A stretch of 64,000 bases of DNA from Gnetum montanum (Eukaryota > Streptophyta > Gnetopsida > Gnetales > Gnetaceae): assembly GCA_015680685.1 (NCBI GenBank), contig MNCI01030846.1, positions 64,088 through 128,087 of the forward strand. Reading direction: 5' to 3'. Position numbers and translations under genes: made by a program. Each line of letters opens with the position of its first letter. Position 1 is the first letter of the stretch. The notes beneath the pieces were generated by a model. The model worked only from the letters and a program-made list of their open reading frames with translations, searched no databases and was not told where the DNA came from. Positions 1-12,439 of this stretch are shown here, one piece after another.

Positions 1-90
1 AATACAACATGATCCATCATGGCCTTAAGTTGGCAAAACAATACAACTTGTGCCTACCATGGCCTAAAACTAGAAAATGCCTCTTTTATT
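1..90. repeat. GGCCTTAA-type short repeat, first patch
   Basis: Two degenerate units of the form 'catggccttaagttggcaa' / 'catggcctaaaactag' are visible. The same unit recurs at 9455-9800 and, as a clear ~33-bp tandem array, at 13525-13765, so this patch probably belongs to the same Tat-type element family or its spacer. Too short and diverged to define a boundary. Confidence 0.5.
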
Positions 91-3000
91 ATATGTTTGT
101 TTAGCTTATTACCACAATAATTAGCCATTTAATTTTATTACCAAAATTGTCAATATAGCCATTCATAACATTTATAACACTAGGAAAATATATATAACCA
201 AAAAATGAAACCAAAAATTTAAATTTAAAGTGTCCATAACATACATTACCATGACCCCATAGCATGGCAAAAATGTCAAAAAATAATAATAGTCCTGTGT
301 AACTTGGTCTTGGCTAACAATAGCCATCAACATAAAAATTGAATACATATAATCAACAAGCTAAAAATAAATAGATGGAGGATGCTACTAAAGGATGAAG
401 TGGTGGGCCATCTCCACCCTTACTGCTATGGCTGCCAATGTCTCATGATGCCTGAAATATAATAACACATAGCTAGTTAGTAATCAATAGCTGAAACCAT
501 AACTTAAAATGAAACTAAAACATAAAACATATCAAACCTTTGGGGACTCCAACTCCATGACTTCTAGGGATAGATGTAGAAGGCCATGCTTCAAACAATG
601 GAGGATTTGGTCCTTTATCATATTAACTTAGTCAATATCCACAAGATCAACACCGGTGAGGATGCTAGTCTTGTCTATTTTGGTCCAAGTAGGAGGCTCC
701 TGGGTAATAGTAGCCATGGAGGTCTCACTTGCAATAGTGGTAATTTGAGAAGGAGAAACTTTCTCCACCATGAGAGTACTCTTAAAGAGCTAATAGGCAT
801 TCTTCACCTATATCCCCTGAATGAATAACTCTTACTTGCACTATTTAATTAACTCCTCTTTGAGCCACTTTAGGTAGGCCTCATGAAAACCTTGTATTGT
901 TGCTTATGGTCCTTTTGTTTTCTACCACACTCTAGGACCCAAGCATAGTGATCTTTTGAATCCTCCATCTTCTGGGAGATAAGGTACATCTACATCTACT
1001 ATTCTATCATCTCACGTGAGAGCACTACTTTTTCCTAAACAACATGCCAGTAATAGGCCCACGTGATATATTTGGTCCACAATTCCCCTGAGTTAGCCAC
1101 TTGGGATTCCATAAAAGATTTTTGGTCTTGGAGATCTCTAATCACCTCCTCCTACTATTGATTTTTTTCCCTCAAGGCCACAACCTACTTCCATAGGGAT
1201 TCGTTTGACCTCTATAGCTCCCATGAAGTTTTGGTACATAACATGGCTAGATCAGTAGCAGTCTTGTATAACTTCAAGGGTATACTAGTGACATCAAAGG
1301 GAAGCTTTAATAAGAAGTCAATCTCCATGTCTCAACTGTGATCACACTCCATAGAAGGCACTACATAACCATAAAATATAATCATAAACATACTGTACAA
1401 TCTAAGATAGCCATAACATAAACATAACATATAACTTATCCAAATGACTAAGGCATAGAAAATGAAGTCCTTACCTATCTCAAGTGCAACCTATTACAAC
1501 CAATTGATGATGTCCTTAGCCATCCCATGCATGAACTCCACCTTGTTTATGACCTCTACCCATGGTTTCACAAGAAACTTAGGGATAGTGGCTTGCACTA
1601 ATGGCTTAAGAACTATTGTAAGCATATCAATCATGAATTTTTTAGGACAAAAATCAAACATAAAATAATAGGACATAACAAGAAGCAGTAATACATGTAC
1701 ATACCTAGCTCCTCTTCCTCTTCCTTTGGGATGAAAATGGAAAATGCACTTGGTACTACCTCACTGAACAAGGTAGCTAGATCAACATTGGTGAACCATT
1801 TAGCCTCATGCTACTATAAGAGCACCTCCTCTGCATGTCTTTTTTCATCCTCTGCTATAGTGGTTGCATGTCTCTGTGCTTCCTCCTTCACAGTAACTTG
1901 GGCAACCATGTCCTAATGCTTTCCTACAATCATAACACATAAAAAACTAATTAACATACAAAATCATAATGTAGCCATAAAATCTCAAAATGTAGAATAG
2001 CCAAAACCTAGATAAAACTTACCTATGACCACCTACTATGATGACTTAAGCATGAATTTAAAATTATTTGGGGCAGGCTAGTTTAATGCTAGAGGTGGTT
2101 CCTCTATTGGTCTCTTGAGTTTGGCATTCGCTTCCCCTTCAGCTTCTTTGCATCATCACTTAGCCTCGAGGAAAATTGCTAGAAACATAAGAGGCTTCTC
2201 CCACAAGCTATCAAGGGACTCATATTATATAGCACCAAGATCCTTGCTAGTAATGGACAGCAAATCATCCATTCTTTCTAGTGAATTTTGGACCTACACC
2301 ATTTGGCAAATGTTCTTTATCCAAGGTCTAGATAGCTAGTTTGGATGTTGGAAAATCCATCGTCCATTTGTCCACACCACAAGGAACTTCACGAACCTCT
2401 TTAAGTAACTTGGAAAAAATGCATAGTGCATATGGATAATGATAGAGGTATCCTCGTGGAGTCTAAGGATCTCATCCTAAAGCCCAGTAGCCAAAGTAGC
2501 CATCTAGTTGAACGTGATGCCATCTATGAGGACCTTCTTAAAGGTCCACCCTTGCACAGATGCACAAGACCTAAATAAAGGATATGATTCCTTTGCATCA
2601 AGGTTCATGAAGCTATCCCTGGAAATTCCAAAGTGATCTATGCTAACACCAAGCCACTTCAAAACTTCCTCACAATGGCCCAATTCCTTCACTATTATGG
2701 TGACAACCTTTGTCCCATCAACGAGAACACCAAACAAGTTGCAAAAGGTGCCTCATTGATGGCTATGGTAATCAGTATGTCTTGCATGGTGGTTCAAAAG
2801 TGATTGACTTTTTCATTGAAGGAGTCAATGACATGAAGCATCTCTACAGTAGGGATGAAAGGGATAGGTGCAATAAATAAATCAAGTAAGTCCACATGCT
2901 CAATGCTTACTTGAATGTATGTAGGCACTTGTCCTTTTAGCCACTTCTATGCTAGTATCACCTCACCAAAATTTAGGATGAGGGTATCTTCATGACATTC

Positions 3001-3533
3001 TACAAGTGGAAAGGTTACATAAGTAGATGTGGAGGGTCTTGCAAGGCAACATTCAAATGATTAGCATCAACATATGCAAGTTTAAATAACTAGTTAAAGC
3101 GATAGATCACTTAGAATTTTCATGATCATAAAATATTAGAAGCTATGGCCTTATGTTTACCTTTCTTCTTCTTTTATAGTGTGGTTTGAGTAGAGGTACC
3201 AGTTGCCAGGGTTTGATCTAGGGAGTCCTTGGGATCCACCTAGTAATTATGTATTGTCCTATCATCCATACACTTCTTGTAGACAAGGTTGAATCTACTA
3301 GTGTATTCATCAAAGGCCTCCCTTAACTGTTCATACACAATGGTTAAGATTTGGGGGCACTTGGTGAATTCATTTAAGGTAGTCTAAGCCATCACCAAGA
3401 TTTCATCATTAGTGATCAAGCCTTGAGCACTGATCCTATATCTATGAGAAGTTCACAAAATCTATGAAGTTAGAAAAGGTAGTTTAGCCAATAAAGCCAA
3501 AAACACAAAAAATACAATAACAACCATGCTTAC

Positions 3534-3988
3534 CCCTATAGATGGTACATAGTGCTAGCTGGCTTTTGGAATAATGTGTGAGCTCTATGAGCCGCCATCA
3601 AAGTATTTTTAGCATTATGCTAACTATACACTAGCATAGTCCAGATCTTTGTGAGGTAGCATGGACTGATCACATCAGCTGTTCCTCTTACTAGCCTAGG
3701 GGGTGGATTGTTAGTAATGAACCTAGCAATCAAACTAGATGCCCAATGTAATAGTGTCTCCACTATAACCCTAGTCACATCCATGGACAAGTGTGAACAC
3801 AACATCACACTAAAGTTCCAAAGAATGTAGGCAAGGAATTCCCTTACCCTTAGCCTGAACCATAGTGAGACCTTATCTAAGGTCATGTCGGTCAAAGGGG
3901 TATTGGCCTTAGGGTGTCCAATGTAGCATAGGATGACCACCAACTCAATGATAATGAGTATGGTCTTCAGAAAGACCTTGCATGGCAA
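3534..3988 (-). pseudogene. Best preserved exon of the minus-strand spliced gene
   Basis: Open from 3988 to a TAG at about 3620, then in frame to the donor at 3532-3533 (AGGG|GTAAGC on the minus strand). The protein is hydrophobic near its start (ILIIIELVVILCYIG) and contains RLRVREFLAYILWNFS. The acceptor side near 3985 is uncertain because the start of the open frame lies inside a poly-T/A run. No domain recognised. It sits upstream of the exon 3161-3440 with a plausible short intron between them. Confidence 0.45.
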
Positions 3989-3989
3989 A

Positions 3990-5527
3990 AAAAATGTTAT
4001 GATTTCTTATAAAAATTATAAAAACATCTTAGTCAGGGGTGAAATTAGCCCTTGTAAAATGCTCTATGTTTTTTATTCAAATTTTTTTAAGGAATTCATA
4101 ACAACATAATTACAACCTTTCTTAGACTCATGCATAATATCCAAAACATTATAGCCCAATGACACAGAGCCAAATTTAAACTCTAGAAAATAGCCATTAC
4201 CATGAACATTATTAAAAATAGGAAAAATTACTTATAGCATTTAAAATAAAATTTAGAACATTAAAAATATGTCATGACATCCCCAAGGCCATGGAAGCTA
4301 ACAAGAAAAATCCTTAAGCATGTCAACTACATCCATCTCCGAAGGGGTAAAGTGCCACAACCATAATTTAACCTTATTCATATAGCCTTATTAAAAAATT
4401 CACAAAACATTCACTAAAGCTCCAATTTTAGTGATTGCACCACTAAAAGAATTCTGAAATCATAAGCGTTTTAGTCATGATCATCACAACTAGAAACACA
4501 TAACCACATTTATATGAAGCATATGCAAAAACTTGCAAAACCATAGCCATCTACATTAACCCCCTTACATGTAGGGTTAGTAGAAAATTCAGAAAAAATT
4601 TGTTTAAGCTCTAAATGGGATGATTCCATCACTATTTGATAGCTTAAATTGAGCCCTATGACTCCACATGTAACAAAAAATTTAGAACTCTTGACATTTA
4701 TTCAAAACAAATTCATCAATTTGGGTAAAAAATCAAATAATGGCTCAAACCCTTTTTTAACACAAGTTTAATGAAAAATTCATTTGAAATCCAATTGGAG
4801 TGATTCCACCTTTTTTGGAAATCTACAGCCAAAAACCACCTAGCTAAAACCAAAAATTAGCCAAAATCCTTGCCATTTTATTATAAAAAATCATGAATTT
4901 ATATGAGATTCTAAGAAAATGGCATAAAAAACCTAACTACGTGACCTCACAAAAATAGCCATAAATTTGTCATTATTAACCCTAATTGAGTGAAAAAATA
5001 GCCATTTGAAAGCTTAAACATAGGAAATGAACCCATAATATCAAATTTTAAAAATATAAGCCATTTTATTAAGAAAAATACACAACATTTCTTGCTTTAT
5101 TCATGGAAAAATCACGAAAAAGCTAAAAATTCATAAAACTCAGCTTAACATAGCCATGAAAAAATAGTCAAAAACATTTGAAATAATTGATATCCATTTA
5201 AAAACACACAAAAATAAGGGTGTATAATTTTTTTATAATTGAATTTTGACAAAAATTAAAGTCTAGATTTGAAAAAAATAGCCTTACCCCCAAATTTTGG
5301 GAGAAAAAGCATGAAAATAACAAGCCTAATTTTAAAAATCAAATCTACTAAGGCAAAAATAGTGAAATGACCATAGTAGAAATAGCCAAAATAAGAGGTG
5401 GGATTTCATCAGAATTTCATTTTACCCACTTTATCAGTGTAGATTTGAAGAAAAATGGCCCCACACATGACAAGAAAAAACAAGAAAATCGACTAGAAAT
5501 GAAATAAAAAAATGGGTAGAGTTGCCT
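3990..5527. other. AT-rich non-coding stretch, probable long first intron
   Basis: No coding frame, repeat array or RNA gene seen. It is A/T-rich with many scattered 'atagccat' words and lies between the minus-strand donor at 5528-5529 and the exon starting near 3985, so it is most simply the first intron of the decayed spliced gene. Confidence 0.4.
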
Positions 5528-5670
5528 ACCTCAAAGAAGGAACAGATGAGGCTTAGAGATGGAGATAACCTTAGGTAGCCCTAATAAGTCTCGTGCATGC
5601 TCATCTATCCTTTGAATTCTTGGATTCTAGCTCTTTCCCACATGCTACTTGGACATCATGGCAAGCTCAA

Positions 5671-5933
5671 CATTGGAAATGGTTGGAAACTAAGAAGAAT
5701 AAAGATTAACACTTGCTACAGGGAAGATTGGATGTTTTCACATTGAAGATGGATGCTCTCTATTACAAAATTCTTATTTTAAGCCATTCACCAAAGCAAT
5801 GTTTATGAATAATGATAATTCTGGTTGAAACTTGTGTAATTTCACAATAAAAACCACATCAAAACCTAAAATGCCTACCTCTAAACCCCAGTTGCCAATT
5901 TAGTGAACCATAACTCCAAGTGCACTATAGTTT
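5671..5933. other. Short non-coding stretch before the polypurine tract
   Basis: No gene seen. On the minus strand this is the region upstream of the first putative exon; on the plus strand it is the 3' untranslated part of whatever element ends in the polypurine tract at 5934. Confidence 0.4.
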
Positions 5934-5949
5934 AAAGAGGGGGGGAGGA
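5934..5949 (+). promoter_or_regulatory. Polypurine tract before a putative LTR
   Basis: An uninterrupted 16-purine run (aaagaggggggaggA-type, G-rich) is followed directly by TGTTGCAGTGG. In LTR retrotransposons the plus-strand primer is a purine run abutting the 5' end of the 3' LTR, whose first bases are TG. The same arrangement is seen at 14900-14917. Confidence 0.5.
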
Positions 5950-8900
5950 TGTTGCAGTGGAGGGGTGGAGAGCCTCTTCCATGCTCAGATTGGTGGAAGT
6001 TAAGCCAAAAATTCAAAATTTTAAATTTTTTGGTTGTGGACCCCACCATATGCCTTCCCTCCGAGCAAAAAAAAAAAAAAAAAAGCTACATCAATGTTGA
6101 TTTTTGACCACTTTTGACACTTAGAAAAATAACCAAACATTAACTCTCATGCATCCATGCTAGGGATATCATACCCAACATGGATGCATGCTTCACATTT
6201 TATAAAACTATTAAAATATAACTATTTTACCATTTTTAGTAACCAAAACCTTATCTTTTCAACCCTAGGCTCCCAAAAGGGGGTTAGACATCAACAAAAC
6301 TGGACAACTTAGGTTTCCATGCTAGGGAAATAGTGCCTAGCATGGAAGAAGGGGGGCAACACACATTCCTACCTCCCAACAGCCATCTAGTCCAAGTTTG
6401 ATCCCTAAAGTGGATCCTGCATAACCTAGAACCCCTCCAAGCACCCCCAGCAGCCTTGGAACCTCACCAAATCTAGTTGAAAGTGGTAAAAATACTGGGA
6501 TCTAGTGATTCCATGTTGGGGGAAGCCTCATCCATGTTGATCATCCTAACCCTAGCATGGATGGATGGGGGGAAGACCAAAATTACTTAAATGGACTGTC
6601 TAGTAGCCATATTTGGAAGCCTAATACCCCCCTCATAGCCTGTAGTAGCCTAGATTGACCTTACAAAAAGTTGATTCTCCTCCCATAACCTATTCCACAC
6701 TGATGAATCATCCCTACATGCAAGAAAACCTAAGTTATGTTCTAAAATAGCCAAATAACCTACTCTAGTGATTCCTAGACCCTGTTGAAACCCTTTGGAG
6801 CTTCCAAGGACCTCAAAAGTAGTAAAAAATGATATAAAACTATCATCACCCTCTCATCCATGTTGGATCCATCATGCCCAATGTGGAAGAAATGGGAAAG
6901 ATTGCATAAGACAAGTAGGAACCTCCAAATTACTAAATCCTAACACCTAGTATTAACCATTGATACTAGCAACACTAGATGCTAACATGCATGGTCAATT
7001 GGGTGTTGAACTAGTCTAGGTCTAACTTTTCTAGTTTTTCCATGCTAGGGGAGATGTCCTCCATGCTGCCTAGCATGGATGAATCTAAGAAGTTCAATGG
7101 GGATTCCAAATGCAAGAAAATAATGTCAAACTAACTAGTATTAACACTAGAACCTTGATAGCTTGCTAGAAGCCACTAGAATGCTATAAATCAATAAAAA
7201 TTAATTCCCTGAGGTTATTCCACATTAAGGAGGGCCTCCTCCATGTTGAGCATTATATTCTCAACATTTATGGAAGGGAGAAAGCCAAAACTATTGAAGT
7301 TTGCATGTAGTTTGACTTCCAGGAGCAACCAAACCCTTTTACAAGCCACCAAACTTTTAGAAGTTACCTAAAATGATCAAAACTAGCCTCCCTTGGATTC
7401 TCCATGCTAAGGAGGATCCCATTTATGCTAATCATACTAGCCCTAGTGTGGATGGAGGAAGGGAATCCTAAAAACCCTTTCATAGGCCTCAAAACAATCA
7501 AATTTCGACCCTAGGCATCAAAAGTCAACACTGATGATCTGACGCATAGACAAAATTAACAGAAAATAGTAAAAATAAGGGCCACTTAGTTCCTCCACAC
7601 TAGAATCCATCTCTTCGATCTTAGCTAGTGTGAAAGTAAAAGGGAACTTTGGGACACCCCAAAGTAGCCTTTAGATGGCTTAAACAGATGCCAAAAAGCC
7701 TTATGTATGTCCTAGAATCTTGTATATGCATTCTAGAACCCTTAGACTCACTAAAATTGATCATGAATGGCCAAAAATCCTTTCCCCTTAATTTTCCATG
7801 TTGAGAATGAGAACCCTAGATGGAAGAAATGGGGGATACTAGAAACCATCTAACAACTCTTAAAATAACCAAATTTTGATACTATGCAGTAGTTAGTATT
7901 GGCAACCTTGAAGATACATATGCATGGTTAGAAATGATCAAAAATGGCAAAATATATCATTCCTTATTTCTTACACATTGGGAGCCATCTTGTCCATGTT
8001 GGCTAGTGTCTGGCTAGTGTCGAAGAAAGGGGGAAAGCCCAAAAAACTACCAAACAAGCCTTCAAATTGGCTAGTTTTGACCCTAGATCCTATCTCCTAA
8101 CCATGGCAACCTTGGGAGCATACATGCATGGTTGAATGAGGTCAAAACTCATCTATATATAATATTTGTCTCACTTACACACTAAGGGCTCTCTCTTTCA
8201 TACTACCTAGCATGGAAACTAAAGGAGGAACTTATTTGGATCTCATAAACACTTCAGATTGACACCAGTTGGCCTTACATGCACCTTAGGACAATGGAGA
8301 CACCTACTAGAGTCTTTAAACCTTAGGAAACTGATCCCAAATGGTGAAAAAACAATTCTCCCTATTCATCCATGATGATCATCCCATCCCCAATGTGAAA
8401 AAAGGGGGAAAGCCCAACAAACATTTAGGAACACTCGAAACTATCAAATTTTGACCTAAAACCTTAACTATTGTCCTTGGAAGCTTTCATAGCTAATATG
8501 GATAGTCGGTTGTGATCCAAATTGGTCTAGATTTGGGATTCTTGTTCTATGAATATTAGAGAAGGCTCCTTCCATACTAGGCAGCATGGAAATTAGGTAG
8601 AAAAAGCTACTTTTCCACTTTTGGTGACAAGATGATAATCCTAGAGACCAAAAATCTATGTTGGAGAAGCCAAGGATCTTGTAGCCTCAATATTTTTCTT
8701 ATTTGATTTCATTTTAATCCACAAAAATCATTCCCACCAATATTACATATTGGAGTAAATCCCCTAGCATGGAAATAAGGGCATGAAACTTTAGATGCCC
8801 TTGCATGAACTCCAAATGTAATCAAAACTAGTCAAAAACTTGCCAAATCATGACCTATAGCCCTAGGAGCCTAAGAAGCTAGTCAGTGTGCTCCTAGACC

Positions 8901-9420
8901 ACCCTGAATTAATGGAACATGTGTCTCCCCATTCTTTCATGCTAAGGAATCTATGCTCAACATGGAAGAATGGGAGAATCCATTTCAACATGTTTTGACA
9001 TCCAAAATTAACTCAAATGATTTCAAAACAATGCTAGGGGATGTACAACTTCTAGATATGGTTTCTAGCTACTTGTTTGACCCCTTGTTTGCTTGGATTT
9101 TGGTTTTACATGTTGATCCCTCTATCTTCCATGCTAACTAGCATGGAAATAGGTGGTTAAGCTCTAGAACCTACTTCTTGGCCTTCACTAACCTCCAGAG
9201 TATCCAATTTTGATAAATTTGGCCCTTCACTACCTTGGGAAGGTCTTGCAACCATGATTCTAGACCTCTAGGTGCTCCAAGACCTACTTTCTTTGGTTTC
9301 CATGTTGAGGGTCCCTTCTTCCACGTTTGCTGACTTGGAAACAAGGGAGAACTAGCGTGGAAGCCTCAAAACTCTTAATTTCTAGGTGTAAATAGCCTAG
9401 AAATAGCCTTGATTAATGCA
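5950..9420 (+). mobile_element. Putative 3' LTR ('element F') dominated by a tandem array; 3' end not found
   Basis: Starts TGTTGC immediately after the polypurine tract. From about 6110 it is filled by the ~187-bp repeats. The wording of the repeat (TCCATGCTAG, CTAGCATGGA) also appears in the U3 of the LTR of element C (15000-15300 and near 15585), suggesting that the array is an expanded U3. No TATA box plus U5 matching the other three LTRs was found, so the LTR end is undefined and this call is tentative. Confidence 0.35.
6110..9420. repeat. Ancient ~187-bp tandem array, about 18 diverged copies with an inverted-repeat core
   Basis: The core TCCATGCTAGG...CCTAGCATGGA or a decayed form of it recurs near 6153, 6311, 6508, 6690, 6851, 7035, 7217, 7397, 7587, 7792, 7975, 8170, 8355, 8553, 8740, 8932, 9116 and 9295; spacings are about 158-205 and mostly 180-198. 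Between cores the units share 'ggggaaagcccaaaa', 'caaattttgaccctag' and 'gcatgcatggt' in the same order. The two halves of the core are exact reverse complements, so each unit could fold as a hairpin. Copies are strongly diverged, so the array is old. Confidence 0.75.
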
Positions 9421-10036
9421 CAAACTCACCTACTAGCCTCATAGCTTTAAACCATGGCCTGCTAAGGCCTAAGACTAGCAAACTCTAACTCCTTTTGACC
9501 TATGTTAAGCAAGTTTGACTATATGTAGCTTGTTTTGCTTGATTTGGCCTCATTACATGATGTTTTGGCTTATGCTTAGTCTTGTGTTACATTGTTAACA
9601 TTGTTAACCTCCTTATGACCTTTATATAGCCTTATATGTTCCTTATTTGCCTTATTATAGCCTTTTCCCCCTCTATGTAGCATTTTATTGGTATTAAATA
9701 GTATGTTTTAACCTTCACTAATCACCATTTGGCACCATGTGACCATGGCCCATTATGACCTTAAACTGGCATCATGGCTAGCTATGGCCTTAAGTTGGTA
9801 AACCCATGATTACTGTTGATCATTTGTAATCTTATTTCTCATGCTTCCCTTTGTCTTACCTTGTTTTGACATCTATTTTGGCTTTATTATACCTTGCTTA
9901 TTTGCTTTTACCCTATTTATAGCCCTGAATGACCTCATTTGCACTAGAATAGCATGTATTTGCATAATTTTATAGCATTTTAGCATTATTTATTGACCTT
10001 TACTTAGGTGCCACTTAATGTGCTTATGATTGGCAT
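9421..10036. other. Non-coding spacer upstream of element C pol, with GGCCTTAA units
   Basis: No coding frame. Units of the ~33-bp GGCCTTAAA repeat occur at about 9455-9490 and 9735-9795; the rest is T-rich ('cttatagcc' words). Ogre-type Tat elements carry an intron between protease and RT, and a spacer in that position would fit, but gag and protease of element C are not present to its left, so this remains inference. Confidence 0.4.
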
Positions 10037-10299
10037 GTAAGACCCAATTATGAGTACCTCGAAGATCTAGTTGGTGATGTTGAAGAATATATCGACCTTG
10101 ATTTCCTAGATCTTGAGCTTAAGAGTCTAGTTGACTGCATAGCCTTAATAGAGAAACCTCTAGAGTGGCCTAAATACTTAGTTAAAACCTTGGACTTAGA
10201 GGTAGGAAACATAACCGAACACTCTATGGTTGAGGTTCGTTTCAAAATGCATAGTGGTAAGGAGAAAACCCTTTAACTAAGTTTCTCACTAGAACCTCA

Positions 10300-11145
10300 A
10301 TAAGCTCAAGATATCACTAAGGTCCTACAAGGAAATATTAAGGCTTTTTCTTGATCATATGAAGATATGCTAGGCCTTGACCCATGCTTAGTACAACACA
10401 ACATCATACTAAACCCTAACATTAGACTAGTTATGCAAAAAGTGTGTAAAATCATATCTAATTTGGCCTTGGTAGTTTGTGATGAGATTTTAAAGCTCTA
10501 GCAAGCTAGTTTCATTAAGGCTATCAACTACATAGAATGGGTATCCAACATAGTGATAGTCCCTAAGAAAAATGGGAGGATTTGTATTTGCATAAATTTT
10601 TGAGACCTAAATAAAGAGACCACCATGGATAACTTCCCTTTTCCTAGTATTGATCAACTTATTGATATGATGGTTGGACATGCCTTGTTATTCTTTATGG
10701 ATGGTTTCTAGGGATATAACCAAATTAGGATCAACCCATAGCACCAACTTAGCATGACCTGCATGACTCCTTGTGGTACCTTTTGCTATACCATGATGCC
10801 CTTTGACCTTAAGAATGTAGGAGCAACTTATCAACAAGTCATGACCTATATATTTAGCGATTACATGCTAGGTTTACTCAACAATTACATAGATGATATA
10901 GTTGTTAAGTCCAAAGTGGCCATGACCATGCTAATGACCTAGACCTTATGCTTAAGCGATGCCTCAAGTATGAGCTTAGGCTCAACCCTAAGAAATGTGT
11001 CTTTGGTGTTAAGACCAATAAGATGCTTGTATTTATAGTATCTAAAGTAGGGATATATGTCAATCTTGATAAGGTTAAGGCCATATCCAAATTAGCAATG
11101 CCTACCAACCTTACAGAGCTTTGCGGATTACAATGTAGATCATAA
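10300..11145 (+). pseudogene. Element C reverse transcriptase
   Basis: Recognisable RT blocks: VPKKNGRICICINF (about 10560), a PFPSIDQLIDMMVGH block, GYNQIRINP, then TPCGTFCYTMMPFDLKNVGATYQQ and the catalytic YIDD at 10886-10897 followed by IVVKSK, a Tat-type signature. The metal-binding Asp pair is retained. Stops: in-frame TGA/TAG around 10600, 10709 and 10738, among others. RT would copy element RNA into DNA; this copy cannot be translated intact. Confidence 0.85.
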
Positions 11146-11209
11146 TTCATTTATTGGTTTATTTCTAGTCTTACGGATAAGTTATAACCCATGTAACACT
11201 TTCTTAAGA

Positions 11210-12110
11210 AAGTGGTTCACTATGAGTCGACAGATAAATGTCAAGAAGCCTTTGAAAACCTTAAGTAAGAGTTGGTACTACTATTGATTGTTTATCTTCC
11301 ATAAGAGGGTAAATCATTCTACATCTACCTTACCATCTCTGACACATCCATCACTTCTCTACGCTATTAAAAACATGATGAAGGAGTAGAAATGCCTATA
11401 TACTACTTTAGCCATGCATTATTTTCCCACAAGACCTGATACATTGAAGTGGGGAAGTATTGTCTAGCACTAGTTTTCTTATTGAAGACATGAAGACACT
11501 ACCTCTTTAGAAGCCAAGTCAACATCATTTGCAAGGATAATGTGCTCAGAGTCATAACAACCAACATTTAAAAAAGTAGATGTATAGCTTGATGGAAAGC
11601 CATAACTGTGGAGTTTGACCTTCATTACACCTCTCAATCCTTAATGAAAGGTTAAGTTATATCCATACAACTCACAATTTTAATTGTTGATGATGAAACA
11701 ACCATAGATCCTGAATTCCCTAATGAGCATATTAACATTGTTAGCCAAGTGCTCAAGGGTTATGAGGTGGTCATGTACTTTGATAGAGCTTCAACTACCA
11801 ATGGGGCTAGTGTTGCAGCCATAATTTCATTCCCATCTGGTGAAATCTAACCCTTCACCTATTGCTTTGAGTTTCCATGTGCCAACAATATAGTAGAGGA
11901 TGAAGGTTTAATCATAGGGATGATGGTAGCTTGTGACCTAGGAATTAGATGCTTAATGATCAAAAGTGATTCGTAAATTGTGTTAACTAGGTAATTGAGG
12001 TCTATATATGCAAAGCTAAACACTTACAACCTTACTGTGACGTAGAAAAGCAATTGTTACAATGATTTGTGGATGTTGAAATCCAACACATACCTCGAAA
12101 CAAGAACGTC
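11210..12110 (+). pseudogene. Element C dual RNase H region (degenerate gRNH, then aRNH)
   Basis: The first domain (about 11250-11600) carries FYIYLTISDTSI where active gypsy RNase H has a catalytic DAS, so its first Asp is missing, as expected for the tether-like first RNase H of dual-RNH elements. The second (about 11764-12100) has VVMYFDR with Asp at 11782-11784, an acidic VEDEG block and KSDSQIVL with Asp at 11968-11970, the archaeal-type RNase H pattern. It lies between first RNase H and integrase, the usual Tat position; contrast element B in this window. Confidence 0.75.
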
Positions 12111-12439
12111 ATAGCAAACACCATTACAACGTTAGTCCTCAATGTGACACCAAATGTGTTTAGTAAGTTGTCCACCTTACTATGAACTATGCTATTCCCA
12201 CCACATAGAACACTAAGGATACCTTTGTGGCTATTTGTTGTGTTTCTCCTTCCAAGGAGTGGTATGATGACATCAAACTCTACCTTATGCATGGTGAATC
12301 CTCAGAAGGACTAACTACTACTCAAAAGGATTTGATATGTAAAAAATTGAAGCAATATGTCATCATAGGCAATAGCACATTGTGTCAATGATCCTATGAT
12401 GGCATATTACTAAAGTGCTTAGGTAAAATTGAAGCTAGA

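Larger units (their letters stand above)
362..5670 (-). pseudogene. Decayed multi-exon gene of unknown function (antisense to the neighbouring elements)
   Basis: Function not recognised. Read on the minus strand there are seven good splice donors (GT as AC on the plus strand at 5528-5529, 3532-3533, 3159-3160, 2021-2022, 1703-1704, 1473-1474, 536-537; several are ATAG|GTAAG-like) and a strong acceptor at 451-452 (TATTTCAG|GC) before a short last exon ending in TAG TAG near 382. Coding-like exons lie right of each donor: about 5530-5670, 3534-3985, 3161-3440, 2023-3060, 1705-1925, 1475-1600 and 538-1357. The 3534-3985 exon is open over 122 codons (3988-3620); the 3161-3440 exon reads as helical charged protein (QLREAFDEYTSRFNLVYKK). 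Stops and frameshifts break the others. Antisense extra ORFs between pol and the 3' LTR are known from Tat-lineage (Retand-type) elements; that, or a captured or host gene, is possible. The splice structure is seen, the identity is not. Confidence 0.55.

Noticed and set aside
6110-9420. CRISPR array
   Set aside because: Repeats are long, diverged, and spacers are homologous to each other; a eukaryotic tandem array.
10300-11145. Integrated plant pararetrovirus as source of the RT
   Set aside because: RT is followed by dual RNase H and integrase and by a polypurine tract plus LTR; pararetroviruses lack integrase and LTRs.
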